NCBI GenBank assembly: GCA_016647705.1
Contig: CM028328.1
Coordinates: 51,507,647 to 51,571,646 of the forward strand
Length of the DNA: 64,000 bases
Direction: 5' to 3'
Source of the DNA: Eucommia ulmoides
Lineage: Eukaryota > Streptophyta > Magnoliopsida > Garryales > Eucommiaceae
Shown here: positions 31,811-45,707 of the stretch, in pieces
How positions within the stretch are numbered: position 1 is the first letter of the stretch
Layout: each line of letters begins with the position of its first letter
Translations under genes and position numbers: made by a program
Notes under the pieces: model-generated
Database searches by the model: none
Told to the model about the DNA's origin: nothing
What the model saw: the letters and a program-made list of their open reading frames with translations, nothing else

Positions 31811-33902
31811 TAGGGGTGTACAACGAATTGGTTCAACCCGCTGGCCCGCCTCAACCTGTGAAATCAAACCAAGGATTAACTCGCCCAACAGCTAACCCAT
31901 GCACCGCGTGGGTATTATGTCTGCAACCCGTGCATTTTGTGGGTAGTTCGCAAAATTGGTACGTTTGGTAGCGGTTTGGCCTGCCCCGCCCGTTGTTTAG
32001 GTTGTAGATATATTACTTCCATTCCAACCTAGGGTTTCACTTTCATTCGTTCAAATCAAGCACCAGCGGCTAATCAGTTCAATTTCCTAAACGAAATATT
32101 CATTCAATTTCCATATATTTTCTTTGCAATTTCCCAATTCAATTATGGTGAAGATTCTGAAGAGCATTCGAAGATCTATTCGAAGACGATGAATAATACA
32201 ATTGATTTTAAGTTTTTAACTACACATTCAAAGACGAAGAGATATGCCGTATGTTCGTAAGTGATTGTTGTGTTTAAACTCAAGGTTACTGGTGATTGTT
32301 TGATACAAAAATAAAATAAAAATAATAATAATAAAATAAAAAACATAAATAAAAGAAGACGATACTGCTGATTTCATCTGAGATTAATTTTCTGCAATTG
32401 TTAGATTAATTGACAAATCGTAGGAAGGTCGAAGAATTTTGTACCCTAAAATGTTTAGATCCAAACTTTTCTGGGTTGTTTTATTATTTAACAAATATGA
32501 ATTTGATGAGAACCAACAAGCAACATCAAAGGACACATTACATGTCCCGGTTGGGCCCATTACTAGGGCAAGATCAAAGAAAATCAAAGAAGCACTTAAT
32601 GGGTTAATTCAAGAGCTTTCGACTGAATCGAAAACAATAAAGCCCAAATTAGGCCCAAATGACGATCAAGGCCTAATCCATCTCATCAAAGCAAGTGAAT
32701 GGGTTTAGACATGAACTCAAATAGACCAAGACTTGAGGACCACGAAATTCTCAGCATATTTATTTTATTTATTTGTATTTTAATTTTAATTTAGGTTATT
32801 TATTTGATAATTTGTAAGTCATGATTGCCAAATTAGCCTTTTCCTTTTTAGATTAGGAGTAGGGTTTCCTTTTTTTGTATTGTAGCCGCACTATTCACGA
32901 GCACTATTCACCGACACTATTCACTGCACTATTCATTACCTATTTAAGAAAGTTGTATCCCATGAGGAAGAACACATTACTTTGATTAATAAAAAATTGT
33001 GAGAGTTTTCTCTTTAGTTCTTCAGAGAACTTTTTCTGAACTTATCAAGAGTTTCTTGTGGCATTCAAACTTATATCTTTGGTTCGTGATTCATTATAAT
33101 CATTGGGTCAAGATCGTTATATCATTGGTTCACGTTTCGTTCATAAACGTTAGGTCAAGGTAATCTATCTTTTAATTTTTGTATTTTTTCGTTCAAAATC
33201 TGATTTAGTTTCGATCTTCGTGAAGAAACCCTAAATTAGTTTCGGGTCTCACTAATCTTTGGTGAGATTCGCATCATTAATAAATATGAATTGCCCCTGG
33301 ATTGATATTCGTATTTAGTTGAAATTATGCATAATTTTGCTGCTGAACTTGCAGAAAATCCCTCTGATTTTGGAAGAATCTAGCTCAATAATGGATATGC
33401 CTTTACTAAAAGGATTTAAATGTGAATTAGATAACATATTACTGAAATTATAGCCACTTATTTTTTACGTCGTTGGAAACTGCAAACAAAAGACAACAAT
33501 CTTGAATACCTTTTTTCTTTGTAGAGTTTAAATCCTAATGCCAATGGCAATTAGTTCTCCACGGGTATTTTTATTTATGAATTGATTTTTCTGCAAGACC
33601 AGATTTATAATCTGGGGCCTTTGATTTTTGCACTGGTCTGGTCTGATTACTAGACTAGTGTATTTGTTTTATCAGATTAGGCATAGGTTTAGTTTGGCAT
33701 TAGTCGCGGATCAAGGCCCAATCCGAATTTGGGCCCAAACTGTACATTATTGGACAGGGTACGGTTTAAACAAGCCAACCCGCATACTACAACCCACCCC
33801 AACCCGCACATTATCGGACGGTCCACGGTTCAAATTAGCTCGAACCGCATAGTGTCGGTTTGGTTTGCGATTTTGTCCCAAACCACCCGTTGCCCGCCCC
33901 TA
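31811..33902. mobile_element. Non-autonomous hAT-like element
   Basis: Ends are TAGGGGTGTACAACG on the left and, as reverse complement of the right end, TAGGGGCGGGCAACG. Both sides are rich in 'cccgcc', 'caaccc' and 'ggtttgg' subterminal text usual for plant hAT elements. The flanking 8 bases, CCCATTCG (31803-31810) and TGCATTCA (33903-33910), agree at five of eight positions, as a worn 8-bp duplication would. No hAT transposase is visible. The centre carries a retroelement tail (next entry). Confidence 0.65.
32430..33290 (+). mobile_element. Retroelement pol end and LTR-like segment inside the hAT-like element
   Basis: A short + strand frame (to 32708) carries 'GPITRARSKKIKEALNGL', a C-terminal phrase common in plant Ty3-gypsy polyproteins. 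It is followed by AT-rich sequence with 'cctatttaagaaag' (TATA-like, near 32938) and an aataaaa signal near 32990, as in an LTR. The other parts of a retroelement are missing. Either a gypsy fragment was captured by the hAT or one was inserted and then mostly lost. Fossil. Confidence 0.5.
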
Positions 33903-36192
33903 TGCATTCAGAACGTTTGCATACCAAAGGATTCCATTTGGGTTGTGCAATGCACCGGTGACTTTCCAAAGGTGCATGATTGCAATTTTCTCAAACATGA
34001 TCGATAAATTCCTAGAAGTCTTTATGGATGACTTCTTAGTTTTTGGGACATCATTTGAAGGATGTCTTAACAACCTTGAGAAGGTTTTAGCAAGGTGTGA
34101 AGAAACAAACTTGGTGTTGAGTTGAGAGAAAAGCCACTTTATGGTGCAACAAGGTATTGTATTGGGACATGTCATATCAAAGCAAGGAATTGAGGTCGAT
34201 CAAGCGACAGGTTGATGTTATTGCAAATTTTCCACCGCCCACAACAGTTAAGCAAATTCGATCCTTCTTAAGTCAGCGGGATTCTACCGACGCTTCATCA
34301 AGGAGTTTAGCAAAATTGCACGCACCCTTTGCAATTTGCTTGCCCTAGATATGGCTTTCGTTTTTTATGACTCATGCAAAGAGGCATTTGAGACACTTAA
34401 GGCAAAACTAATCTTCGCCCCTGTCATTCAGCCCCCGGACTACTCTCGGCCCTTTGAGATAATGTGCGATGACTCCAACTATGCTGTCGGCGTTGTTTTA
34501 GGGCAGAGAGTAGACAAGGTGCCTCATGTGGTATATTATGCAAGTAAAATACTTGTGGATGCACAAGTGAACTACACTACCACCGAGAAAGAGCTGTTGG
34601 CTATGGTTTTCGCATTGGATAAATTTCGATCTTATATCCTGGAATCGAAAATTGTCATATTCTCTGATCACACAGCTTTGAGGCACCTATTGTCTAAGAA
34701 TAAGACAAAACCTAGATTTATTAACTGGATTCTCTTACTCTGAGAATTTGACATTGAGATTCAAGATAAGAAAAGAATAGAGAATGTCGTGGCTGACCAC
34801 CTGTCTCGGGTTTTTATCGAGGAGAGTAAGGAAAAAGAAGCAATTAGGGGTTTAATCCTCGATGAGCAACCTTTTTCTATTACCCAAATGTCCCTACCTT
34901 GGTTTGCGCACATTGCAAGTTATCTCGCTACAAGTGAAATTCTTGCCTAGTGAACGAAATAATATAAATACCGATTCTTCTTGCAGGACATATATTTTTA
35001 AGGGGAGTATTCTCACCTATTTAAGCATTGTGCATACCAGGTGATACGGAAATATGTGCCTGAGTGCGAATTTGATGGTATTTTGGATTTTTGTCGTTCT
35101 TAGGCATGTGGGGGACATTTAGGGAAAAAGCTGATGGCAGCAAAAGTGCTTCAATGTGATTTCTATTGGCCGTCCTTATTCAAAGATGCGCATCGCTTTT
35201 GATAGTCTTGTGACCGTTGTCAACATATAGGATCTATATCCCATCAAAATATGATGCCTCTACAACCGATCCTAGTTGTCGAGATTTTTGATGTGTGGGG
35301 TATCGATTTCATGGTACCTTTCCCAATATCATTTGGTCACGAATATATCTTGTTAGCAGTAGATTATATGTCAAAATGGGTTGAGGCCATAGCTACTAGG
35401 ACTAATGACCATAAGGTGGTGCTTCACTTTTTGAGAGAAATTATTTTCAGCAGGTTCTGGACACCGTATGCAATCATTAGTGACGAAGGATCACATTTTT
35501 GCAATTGGCCCCGTTGAGGCATTGGTACAAACGTACTCAATGACTCACAAGGTGGTCACACCTTATCATCCTCAAACTAATGGTCAATCGGAGATGTCTA
35601 ATCAAGAAGTGAAGTAGATTTTAGAAAAAACGGTATGTCCGGACTGAAAGGAATTGTCAGAACACTTGGTTGATGTATAGTGAGCATACCGTATAGTCTA
35701 CAGAATGCCTATCGCTATGCCACCTTATCGGTTTTTGTATGGGACGGCATATCATTTATCTGTCGAGCTAGAGCATCATTCTTATTGGGCTACGAGAGCA
35801 TTGAATTTTGAGACAAAATGGAAAAAGAATAAACGCAAACTTCAACTCTCAAAGTTGGAAGAGTTATGAAACGAGGCCTTTGAGAATTCGAGAATCTATA
35901 AGGAGAGGATGAGAGCTTTTCATGATAATATCATTAATAGGAAGTCCTTTTATCCAATCAAAAGATATGGTTGTTTAATTCAAAGTTGAGACTTTTCCCA
36001 GACAAACTTCGATCTAAATGGGATGGCCCATTTATGGTTGAAAGAGCATACCCTAATGGGGTTGTGAAGATCATCGACTTGAGAGATGGCAAAAAACTTA
36101 ATGTTAACAAACAAATGTTGAAGCATATGGTAGGCTACGAAGAGTGGGGCATCATCAAAAGAGTAAAATTGGTTAATCCCATCTATTCTTGA
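33903..36192 (+). pseudogene. Athila RT (second part), RNase H and integrase
   Basis: RT resumes with 'RIPFGLCNAPVTFQRCM' and 'EVFMDDFLVFG' (catalytic region near 34020). RNase H at about 34380-34740 ('EKELLAMVFALDKFRSYI', 'VIFSDHTALRHLLSK'). Integrase core near 35260-35520 ('[15 protein letters not shown]', '[18 protein letters not shown]') and a C-terminal part at 35971-36192 ('SKWDGPFMVERAYPNGVV'). RT-RNase H-integrase order is gypsy-type. Several breaks. Confidence 0.85.
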
Positions 36193-37539
36193 CGCCCCAT
36201 CACGTTTGACTAAAGACGTTAAACTTAGCTTTGAGTGAAAGGCAACCCACTATTGTGTTAGTTTTCTAATTTTGGTTTTTATATTTGATTTGATGAGTTT
36301 CCTTTAGTGTTTTGATAGAAAGTTTTAAGATCAGTCGACACCGACTCAATAAATAAGAAAATTCGATATGTCAGGTTGTATCTCTCCTTACTAATTTAAT
36401 TTCGTAATTTTCTCATTGAGGATAATACAAAGTTTGGGTTTGGGGGGGGCTAAAATGCTTCTATTCCTTTTCATAGTTTTATTTCTCACTTAATTTTGTC
36501 AATCTATCCTTTGATAACACGTCTATCGAGTACAAACTAGAATTTGCGAAATAATTATTGGAGCAAAGCATTGATTTTTAAAATATTTTAGTTTTCAACC
36601 ATTACATGCATGCAAACTTTTTTTTTTTTTTTTTAAAATTTGGTACATGAGTTGGTTTACTAAATTTTGACATAAAAATAACATATCCCTGAGGTTTAAA
36701 TATATATGTAAAAAAAATATTTATTAAAAAAATAATAAATTTTATAATAATAATAATAATACATTTTTGATAATAATAATGATTTTTTGTCTTAATGATG
36801 AACTTTCGTTGAGTAACCAGAACTCTTGCTTTAGAAAGCTTTGAGTTTCGCATCAAAAGAGGGAAGTGATTTGTTAAGACAATAAGTGTCTTGTTAACTT
36901 CAAAGTCTAAGTGGTTTGAGTTATTAAGTCTGAAGGGTGCCTTAACATCTAATACCCCGAGCCAACTGGATTGAGATCATTAGCCCAACACTTACTACAC
37001 GGATATCTTAGAAAGTGCAATGGAGTTAACATTGCACATGTCACTTGTTTAAAGAAAAATATTTATTTTTATTGAATAAATAATATTAAAAAAATAATTT
37101 AGACAAATATATTTTTATTTTAGGGAAAGATTGTTTGATCGTTAAAACCAATTGATTAGCTACTTGTTTAAAATTCATTATAAAAGATAGTTACATATAT
37201 GTTGCGGGTACAAAAATGAATATTGCTAGAAATCATGTGTTATGAGATCAATGACTATTTCAGTAACTCTTATATGATCTCAATTTGATTTGTTATCATT
37301 AGACATTACTGATAAAGTTTTTGTGGGGAATTAAAAAATTCATAATAAGAAATTTGGGATGTTTATGGGTAGGATCACTGTAAATCATCACGAGACTATA
37401 CTCGTCCACTAAGGAGGACCTAGGGGTTTAAAGGCTTGTTGCATACACTAAATGCAATCGTGTTTTCTACGAAAGTGACTTTTCATTTAATCATTATATT
37501 TAGTAACGCTCGAGGATTAGCAAAATTTAGGTTTGGGGG
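36193..37539 (+). other. Athila region between integrase and 3' LTR, no frame seen
   Basis: Some Athila elements have an envelope-like frame here; none is visible. A purine-rich tract 'gtttgggtttgggggggg' lies near 36432-36449, and the LTR-adjacent tract GGTTTGGGGGTG near 37529. AT-rich microsatellite-like text lies at 36700-36785. Confidence 0.6.
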
Positions 37540-39028
37540 TGCGATCGCACATTATTTTGTGCGATCTAGTACCACTAATCAAAATTTTGTTATTATTTTG
37601 AATAAATTAAATTATTATATTGATTATTTTTATTTGTTTTTGTATATTTGAATAAGTGGATCAAAAACAAATTATTTGGAAGCTAAATGTGCAAGAAAAT
37701 GATTAACAGGACAAAAGTCGCAGTTTTCAGCACTAGAATGAAAAACACTGTCTACTCATTTGAACATAACTAATTTCACAGTTGGAAGTTTGGGATGAAA
37801 CAAAATTGCATATGAAGCTAGACTTTTTAATCTTTCCAAAGACCTGATCATAGAGCCAAATCAAAGTTTGTATGAGAAAGATACAACCGGCTCGGCTCTT
37901 GTGTGGCTTCACTCCGAATTTTGTTATTTGGACCTCATTTTTTTGGGCTTTTTGACCATTTTTCTTCTCCAGGAATGTTTTGAGACCTTTACATCTCATA
38001 TTACACTATTCAGTGGGCTTTCTAATTAAGGAGGCCTTTACACCTCAATTGTAATCAATCCATTTAATGAGTTGGTGAGAATTTTGGTGGAGAATGTCAC
38101 GAGTGGGAGGTTCATTTTTATTTTTTTTATTATCTTATTTTTTTTATTTTTTGTGTGTGTGTCTTCATGATTCATTTGGAAGAGAGTTGGAGACAAAAGC
38201 CATGATTCTTTCTTAGGCTTGTAGATAGTTTGAGAATTTTTAGTTTCTCTCTCCATTCTCTTCTTCGTCCCTTGAAGGTTGAAAGGAAAAGATCTTAAAG
38301 ACAAAAGGGAGATGACGGTTTTAAGGATTGTATCCAAGAAAATATTATTTTTCACGACGATGAATGGCTAGACTTCCTTCAATCGGGTTAGGGTTATGGT
38401 GAGGTATTTTGAATTCATGTAATATTGTATTTTTCGATTTAATTTTCGATATTGTGTAAACAATTGTGTGGCACGAATACTGTTCTTAATTTTGATTTTA
38501 TTGTGGTTGGATTAATTGTCAAAATGTTCTTATAGAGATTTTGATTTAGATCCAATTACTACTAAAATAATAGATCTTGTACCTGTGGTTTAGATTTAAT
38601 GGTCACACAATAATATTCTTGGAGATTAATTATTGATTTGGATGGTTTATACCTAGATTTTAATTCACCATAGAATGTCAGAGAATAATAATCCAATCAT
38701 TTTGAATAGTTCCGGCTTGTAGTTAGGAATACTCGTTTGTACAAATTCGATTTAAATAAAAAATATGAAAACAACATAAATTTCAAAATACGGATCCATA
38801 ATTCCTAACTCAGTTCTTCATTGTTATTAGATCTAGTATTCTTTTTTGTTTATTTAAAAACTCAATTCAAAAATCGAAACTCTTTTTTTTTTTTTTTTTT
38901 AATTAAAGAAAGAAAAATAATCAGAAATCGATAGTTACAAGATTGATCCCTGTAGTTTGACACCTGTACTTAAATGCACTATACTATGATAGTTTGTACT
39001 TAAATTGAGTATTAAATTTGAGCGATCA
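37540..39028 (+). repeat. Athila 3' LTR
   Basis: From TGCGATCGCAC after the purine tract to GCGATCA. About 1.49 kb. The first 480 bases match the 5' copy at 19644-20162. Outside it, chromovirus-like LTR sequence resumes at 39029. Confidence 0.75.
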
Positions 39029-40345
39029 TAAGCTAAAACAAACCGAAGGAAAAAAAATAAAAAATAAAAAAGTAAAGAGAAAAGTTGAGTTGAGGCGGTA
39101 GTGTTTATTTATATATATATATGGATATGGATAAGGAGACATCCAAAGATGCTCTACAAGTTCTCAATTTCTTTATTGGCTTTTATCAACAGTTTTCTTC
39201 AATGAGTAATCAATTTTAATTAATAGTTTCAATTATTTACTTAATTATATACTTTGGTGTCAAGATATATATATTAGGCGGACAAGTAATGCATTTATTT
39301 AATTGTCATGCATTTTCTTTCAAATTTACATAAATTTTTAGTCTAAGTCCTGTCGTTTCTTAATTTTTCTGGAGACATCAACTACGTTAGTGTTTCGATA
39401 GTAGTAATAAAAACAATGCAAGTATCGTGGTAAGTGCACTATTTTCTATGTAAATTTTCAAATTATATTTTTGTACTAAATTATGGAATTGTTTTTATTA
39501 AAATGGATTGTTTTATAACGTTAGATGGATCAAGTGAAAAGTTGATTGTAGAAACTGTTTTTTATTATTATCCTACTATGCCATAGTGTTGTCCTGACAG
39601 GAGGGCATGTCTTGTTGGATGTTATTAGTTCTAACAGGATGTAATGTTCTGTAGGACATTGTGTTGTGACTTGACAGGAGGGCAAGTCCTGCAGGTGGTT
39701 AATATGCGTTGTTATTATTGTTGATGATAGTGATGATGATAATTATTGGTATGATATGGCAGGTTCTTACCATGTGTTGGCTCATACCATTATAAATATT
39801 AAATGGCCCTAACACTGACAACCTTAGATTGCGTAGTTGTACGGGTTACAATATCGCCATAACTCCCGATCGTGAGGTGAAACGATGCTATAGCTTGTAT
39901 GAAAATATAGGTAGGGTCTTTTATTATATAAAAGTAAAAATGATCAATTAGTTTAAATTCATTTATTTTATTATGATGATATCTGTGAAATTTTAATACT
40001 ATTCAGTATAGCTATATTTCTGTTTTGAAAAGTGAATTCTGATAAATATACTTGATCTATAAATTATTTTTATATTACGAAAATAGTACACCAATAAAAT
40101 ATTTTATCCCAGGTACTCTAGTTGGAGATGGGTCCACTACTGGAGTTAGAAAAAGTTAAGGGGTGGTGTCGTTCTTTCTGGGTTGTCAGGACATGTATTT
40201 ATTGAAAAGGGTTAGGATTTTACAGTTTTGCTATAGAATATTTTGGGATATGTGTAATATCTCTAAATTTTGATTTTATAATACTAAAATTTAAGTCAGT
40301 CACGTACGTAATGCTCTGGTTGAGTAATATCAAGTCGATGTCACA
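39029..40345 (-). repeat. Chromovirus-like LTR, 5' part
   Basis: On the minus strand this starts near TGTGACATCG at 40345. The stretch 39830-39890 is nearly identical, inverted, to 53990-54060 (shared 'aactcccgatcgtgaggtga'). It continues at 19643, on the other side of the Athila element. Confidence 0.65.
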
Positions 40346-42336
40346 CCTAGTCTCAGGTGTTGGGGCTCGAGGTGGGATGTGATTCCACTGCTCAAGGTTT
40401 TGTGAACAACAAAAGGACCTTCCTAGTTCGAAGTGAACATGCCCTTGGCTTCATATTGGAAAGGGAAGATTTTCTTCAATACCAACTCACCAACCCTGAA
40501 AATTGAAGCAGACCCGTTTATCATGAGCTCTTGCAATTTTTTGTCTGTAACATTATCCATAGAATATCATTGTTAGACGCTTTTCATCGATTAGGTAGAG
40601 TTGGTCCAACCTCTACTGCACCCATTCGGTTTCGTCGAGCTCAACCTCTATGAGTACTCATAGAGATGGAATTTTAACCTCGATCGGTATCACCGTTTCC
40701 ATGCCATAGACTAGAGAGTAGGAGATTACCTCCGTCGAAGTCCGAATTGAAGTTTGGTAAGCCATCAAAGCATACAACAACATGTTATCCCAATTTTTAT
40801 AGTTATCAATCATTTTTAGGAGGATTTTCTTTATATTATATTGGTGGTTTCCAATACTCCATTCATCTTTGGATGGTAAGGCGCTGAGTTTACGCTCTCG
40901 ATCTTGAACTACAAATAGATTTCTAGTATTTCCAAGCCCTTCAGATTTTTGGTAATGTCGATTGTCAGTCCTTGCGATAGACGGTACCCCGATATGATGT
41001 TTTATTTGATGAACTGAGATACTGTCTTTCGAGTTACTCGGGTTAGCGAGACAACTTTCACCTACTTGGTAAAGTAATTAATTGCCACCAAGATATATCG
41101 ATGTCCACTCAGTGCCTTAGGGGTGATTTCTCCTATGATGTCCATACCCCCACATCGAGAATGCCATGGAACTGCCAAACAATAAAATTCCGAATAAGGA
41201 ATATGGATTTGGTCACCGTGGATCTGACACTTATGGCATCTTTGAACAAATTGTAAACAATCATTTTCTATCGTCAGCCATAAATGTCCAGTCCTCAGAA
41301 TCTTCTTCGCGAGTATGAAACCCCTCATGTGAGGTCCACATATTCCACCGTAGACTTCTTTCATCAACTTGATGGATTTCTCCACTCTAGCACACCTAAA
41401 AAAACATGTTAGGGGAACAATGCTTGTATAAAGTCTCCCCAATTAGGAAGAATTGGTCAGCTATTCTCTAGAGGATCCTCCGATCAATACTTGATGCTCC
41501 CCCTTGGTACTTCTGATTTTTCAAAAAGTTCTTTTCAAAAAATACATAGATTGTTTCCTACTCATCTTCCATCATCGCATTAATTGACTTGTCAAGAAAT
41601 AGTGTCTCAAGAGACTGGTAATCCATTCTGGCTATACAACTAGCCAATTAATACACTATCGCCTAACCCTTCATCGATTTTTTGGGTCTTGTAGATGATG
41701 TCAAACTCTATTAACAACATCTACTACTTTGTAATTTTTTCTGAGTTAATCGGATTCTTGAAAATATGTTTTAGGGGATCCATCATAGCTATCAAATAGG
41801 TAATCAATGGGAGCATATAATGGCACAATCTCTAAGCGCGCCAAGTCAATGCACAACAAGTTCTCTCCAACAAGGTGTAATTTTTCTTGTACTTCATGAA
41901 GTGCTTGTTGAGGTAATATATGGTTTGTTTTTTCTTTCTAAACTCATCAAGTTGTCCAAGAATGGTTCCCATGGAGGAGTTGAGAATCAACAGATACACC
42001 AACAATAGAACTCTCTCCCGAGATGGCACCAAAACTGGAGGTTTTGTCAAATAGGCTTTAATCTTCTCCTAGGTATTTTGACAATCGGTATTCCATCTTC
42101 CCTCAATTTCCTTTTCGAAGCAGCTTGAAGATTGGCTCACAAGTGGCAGTGAACTGGAAGATAAATCAGGCTATAAAAATTCAATCGACCTAGAAAACCT
42201 TGGATTTCCTTCTCATTTTTCGGTGGCAGGATCTCGCAAATGGCCTAAGTCTTTACAGGATCAATCTCAATGCCATAGTGGCTTACCATAAAATCAAGAA
42301 GATTTTCAGAAGTCACCCCGAAGGCACATTTTGCGG
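40346..42336 (-). pseudogene. Tat/Ogre-like integrase, RNase H and part of RT
   Basis: Minus-strand reading shows, from 42336 down: RT text 'FGVTSENLLDFMVSHYGIEI'; RNase H region 'KKQTIYYLNKHF' and 'YTLLERTCCALTW' (about 41832-41950); integrase zinc-binding and core text 'CLQFVQRCHKCQIHGD' and 'GGMDIIGEITPKALSGHRY' (about 41062-41300); and a downstream part near 40400-40520. These phrases are those of Tat/Ogre/Retand elements. Fossil with several breaks. Confidence 0.8.
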
Positions 42337-45300
42337 TGTAGACATCGCATTTTATCCCGCCCATTTAAATATCGGATCTAAAGTGTAAGTTCAGGCCAAA
42401 CTTTAAACTGAGGTTTAAAGAGAACGAATTTCTACCTTAGTTACATTAGATACTACAAAAAATACAAAAAAATATAAGAAAAAATAAAATTGTGAATTTG
42501 ACGTGAATTTGGTATAAGTAAAAGTTTTGGGTCCATTTCGAAATTCCTAAAGTTAAGAGGGACTAAAATGACATTATTAAAAGTAGATTTTTCATGACAA
42601 TCACTTTTAATATGATTAAAATAGTTACTATCCTTTTTAACTTGAAAATTTCATCAATTACCTATGTTTCCCGTTTTGACTTATGAAACTTTTACTATCA
42701 TCAATTTCGTTTAATTGACACCAAAAAATACTTTTTTAATTTTCTTGTTTAAAGTACTAATCTCCAAAAATCAAGCCAAAACCTTGATTAAGCCAAGAAT
42801 CTATCATGAAACTTAGTTACCTAAAGTAACTAGTGCCTAAAACAAAGTTCAAACCTAACCAAACCAATTTCCATCCCATTAAGGCATTTAATACCTTTCA
42901 AATCAAAGTCAAATCATGACATTAAATGTCATGAATGGCCATTAATGTCTGAATTCAATGTATGCATTAATGGACATTAATTGGAAGAGATCTTTGCAAT
43001 ATTTCCTATCAAAATATAATAATGACAATCTAGTTATTTGGAAGTAGCTAGCGGTTACAAAGACAATTGGACTGGTTTCCATCACATCGATGCATTTAAT
43101 ACCCTTCAAATGAAAGTCAAGTCATGGCATTAATGACATCAATGGCCATTAATGTCTCCATTCAATGAATGAATTAAAGAGCATTAAATGAGGAAGATAT
43201 TTTCCAAGGAAAAATCAAATCAAATGACTTATAGTAAGAGTAACTAGTACTTACCAAGCAAATCAAACCAAAATCTATCAAGCTGAGCATTAAATATGCA
43301 TTAAATGGCACATGTGGAAGCATTAAATGGGCATTAAATGATCAAGATATTTGTAAGATTTGGTAATCATTACAAAATCCACTTGATTACCTAAGCAATC
43401 TAGGAAATCTTGGAGCACATATCTATCAAATAACATTAAATGATATTAAAGAGGTTATAAACAACATTTAAAGACCATGTGCAATAGGTTGGGTAAGCAT
43501 GCGCATTGGTGAATGTGCAAGCTACCCTTTGCCTATATTTATATCAGCCTGTTTCCATTCAGAAACAAGCTTGGCCAGATTCGTTCTCCCTCTAGACTCG
43601 AATTTTTCTATTGAATATTGGGATTTCCTAAGTTTTTTACTCTTTAAACACAATTAAATCTTACTGAAAAGGCTCCAAAGAGGTATTCTTGAGAGTCTTT
43701 TAACAAGAGCTCAAGAAGTTGTTAAGAAACAATCAAGAAGAAGGAAGAAGATTAAAGAACGAGAAGAAGGAAAAATACTTAGGGAAAGACCGCTCCCCTA
43801 AGTTATGTAAGTTCCCTTAAACTCATATTTAATTTTGTTGTTTAAGTAGCTTTATATTACTTGTATATAGTGTTCTTGGGTAGTTCTTAGAGGTTTAAAT
43901 CATGTTTATAGTGTAAATAGTATGTTTTGTGTCAAGAACATCAAGAACAATATGGCTTGTGCATAACATATTTGGCTCTGTCAAGAACACATGAAACTAA
44001 ATTCCAATGAACCTACAATAAACTTCCGATAAAGGACTACTGACTACTAACAACTAGAAACTAACATTTACTTTTACTGCGCTAACCTAGATCATAGCCT
44101 GACTCATGTCTCAGGCTTGTGGACTGGCACCCTATATATATTAGGGAATCTTGTTGAGAGGTCCCAAGTTTTCAAAAATCACTTTCTAGGTCCCATATCA
44201 TGTGTTAAAAAATCACTGTTACAAGATCCCGCAGAGTGATGATTTTAAGGAATGGGACCTTTCACCAAATTTTCCTATATATTATTTTGACTAGGCCCTT
44301 GTGGTTGAAAGTCGAAATAATAGGAGCACCTCTATTCCTTCGGCAATAAGTGTACACCTTCTTCAGAAACGTTTTCTTCTTCTTAGTTACAAGTAGGATT
44401 GGCACGTATATGATGTATTTTCTTATCTTTTGGTCTAAAAACATAAACCTTAACACTAAAACTTGCCTAAGCAAGTAAGTATTGTGTTCTTCACAAAAAA
44501 AAAAAAAAATAGTTGTGCATATGCCCTTACTGTTTGTCATTTTGTTCTTATCATGTCTTAATAAACAAAAAAAAAAAAAAAAAAACACTAAAAATGTAAA
44601 AAAGGAGTTTTTCACATAAAAGTTTTCAATATGAAAATACTTGGTGTTTTACTTGAAGAATAAAAAAAAGCCTTTGTCTGTATAAAATGTTTTATAAAAT
44701 AAATTTAGTATAAGCTTTGTCTTAAATAAAGAAAAAAAATAAAATAAAATAAAAAATATAAATAAAATCATCTCATGGTGAACTACATTTTAACCAAATT
44801 CCTTGTGAAAACAAGGATACATAGGCAACCTTTACAAATTCGGCCTTCAACTAAAGAACAGATAAACTATTTTTGTTAAGTTAAATGTCCAAATAAACCC
44901 CCTCGCCCCGGGATAAAATTTGTCGATTTTTCTATAATCAATGGGCGGTTTAAAAGGGAGACATTTGTTGTTTATTTTAAATCTACCTTATCTATTACTG
45001 CTTTAAATAAATACATGTTCCTTGTTTTTTACATAAAAAATACACATACAAAAAATCAAAAAGTATAAAAAATGAGAATTAGTGTGTTAACCAAAACAGA
45101 AGGAAGTTACTTGGATTATGTTTAAATGTAAAGATATATTTAGACTTAGGAACCGTCTTCGGAAGAGTGTCTTGGGGTGGCTAACACCTTCTCTGAGCAT
45201 AATCGACCGTCGAATTTAGAAACATATCTGGTAAATACCATTTGTTTTTTGAGTCAAAACTTAGCTCATTTTAAAATAAACAATGATTTTAAAAATTTTG

Positions 45301-45524
45301 GTGACCTAGGACACCATTTAACTCAATGCTAGATGGCGACTTCATTTTTTAAAATAAAATCTTCGCTCAAAGAATGTTTTCAAAGTTGGCACCTGGAAAT
45401 CCCCTGAAAACTTGTTTTCTAAAATGAATTGATTTTTGATGATTTTGAAAGAAAGGAAACGAAACCTTGCTTTGCTCTTTTTCCTGTTCCCTTCTTTCTC
45501 TTCTCCAAAATTTGGGGTATGTCA
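42337..45524 (+). repeat. 5' LTR of the large non-coding LTR element
   Basis: Begins TGTAGACATCGC, ends GGTATGTCA. It contains many 'cattaaatg' phrases (42890-43450), a leader-like region near 43550-43800 and the 'ggatacataggcaacc' phrase near 44811. Matches 60168-63358 throughout. Confidence 0.85.
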
Positions 45525-45647
45525 GTTGGGGACTCCGTTGGGCACTTTTGAAGGTCAAGCCTAGTTGGAGTTTAAATTTATTTTTAGGATTAAATGAAGT
45601 CCAAGAATTATGTCTTTGATTTTTAAACATAAATAATTTCCTTAAAA

Positions 45648-45707
<60 letters not shown>

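Larger units (their letters stand above)
19644..39028 (+). mobile_element. Athila-type Ty3-gypsy element with nested insertions
   Basis: 19.4 kb from TGATCAC (5' LTR start) to GCGATCA (3' LTR end). The five bases outside each end, AAAGC and TAAGC, form a near-perfect target duplication within a chromovirus-like LTR. It contains a partial 5' LTR, gag-end and protease, reverse transcriptase, RNase H and integrase, a polypurine tract (GGTTTGGGGGTG) and a 3' LTR. A Ty1-copia cluster and a hAT-like element interrupt it. Decayed, with well over ten breaks in coding sequence. Confidence 0.8.

Noticed and set aside
36193-37539. Envelope-like frame in the Athila element
   Set aside because: The position is right for one, but no frame of suitable length or character is present.
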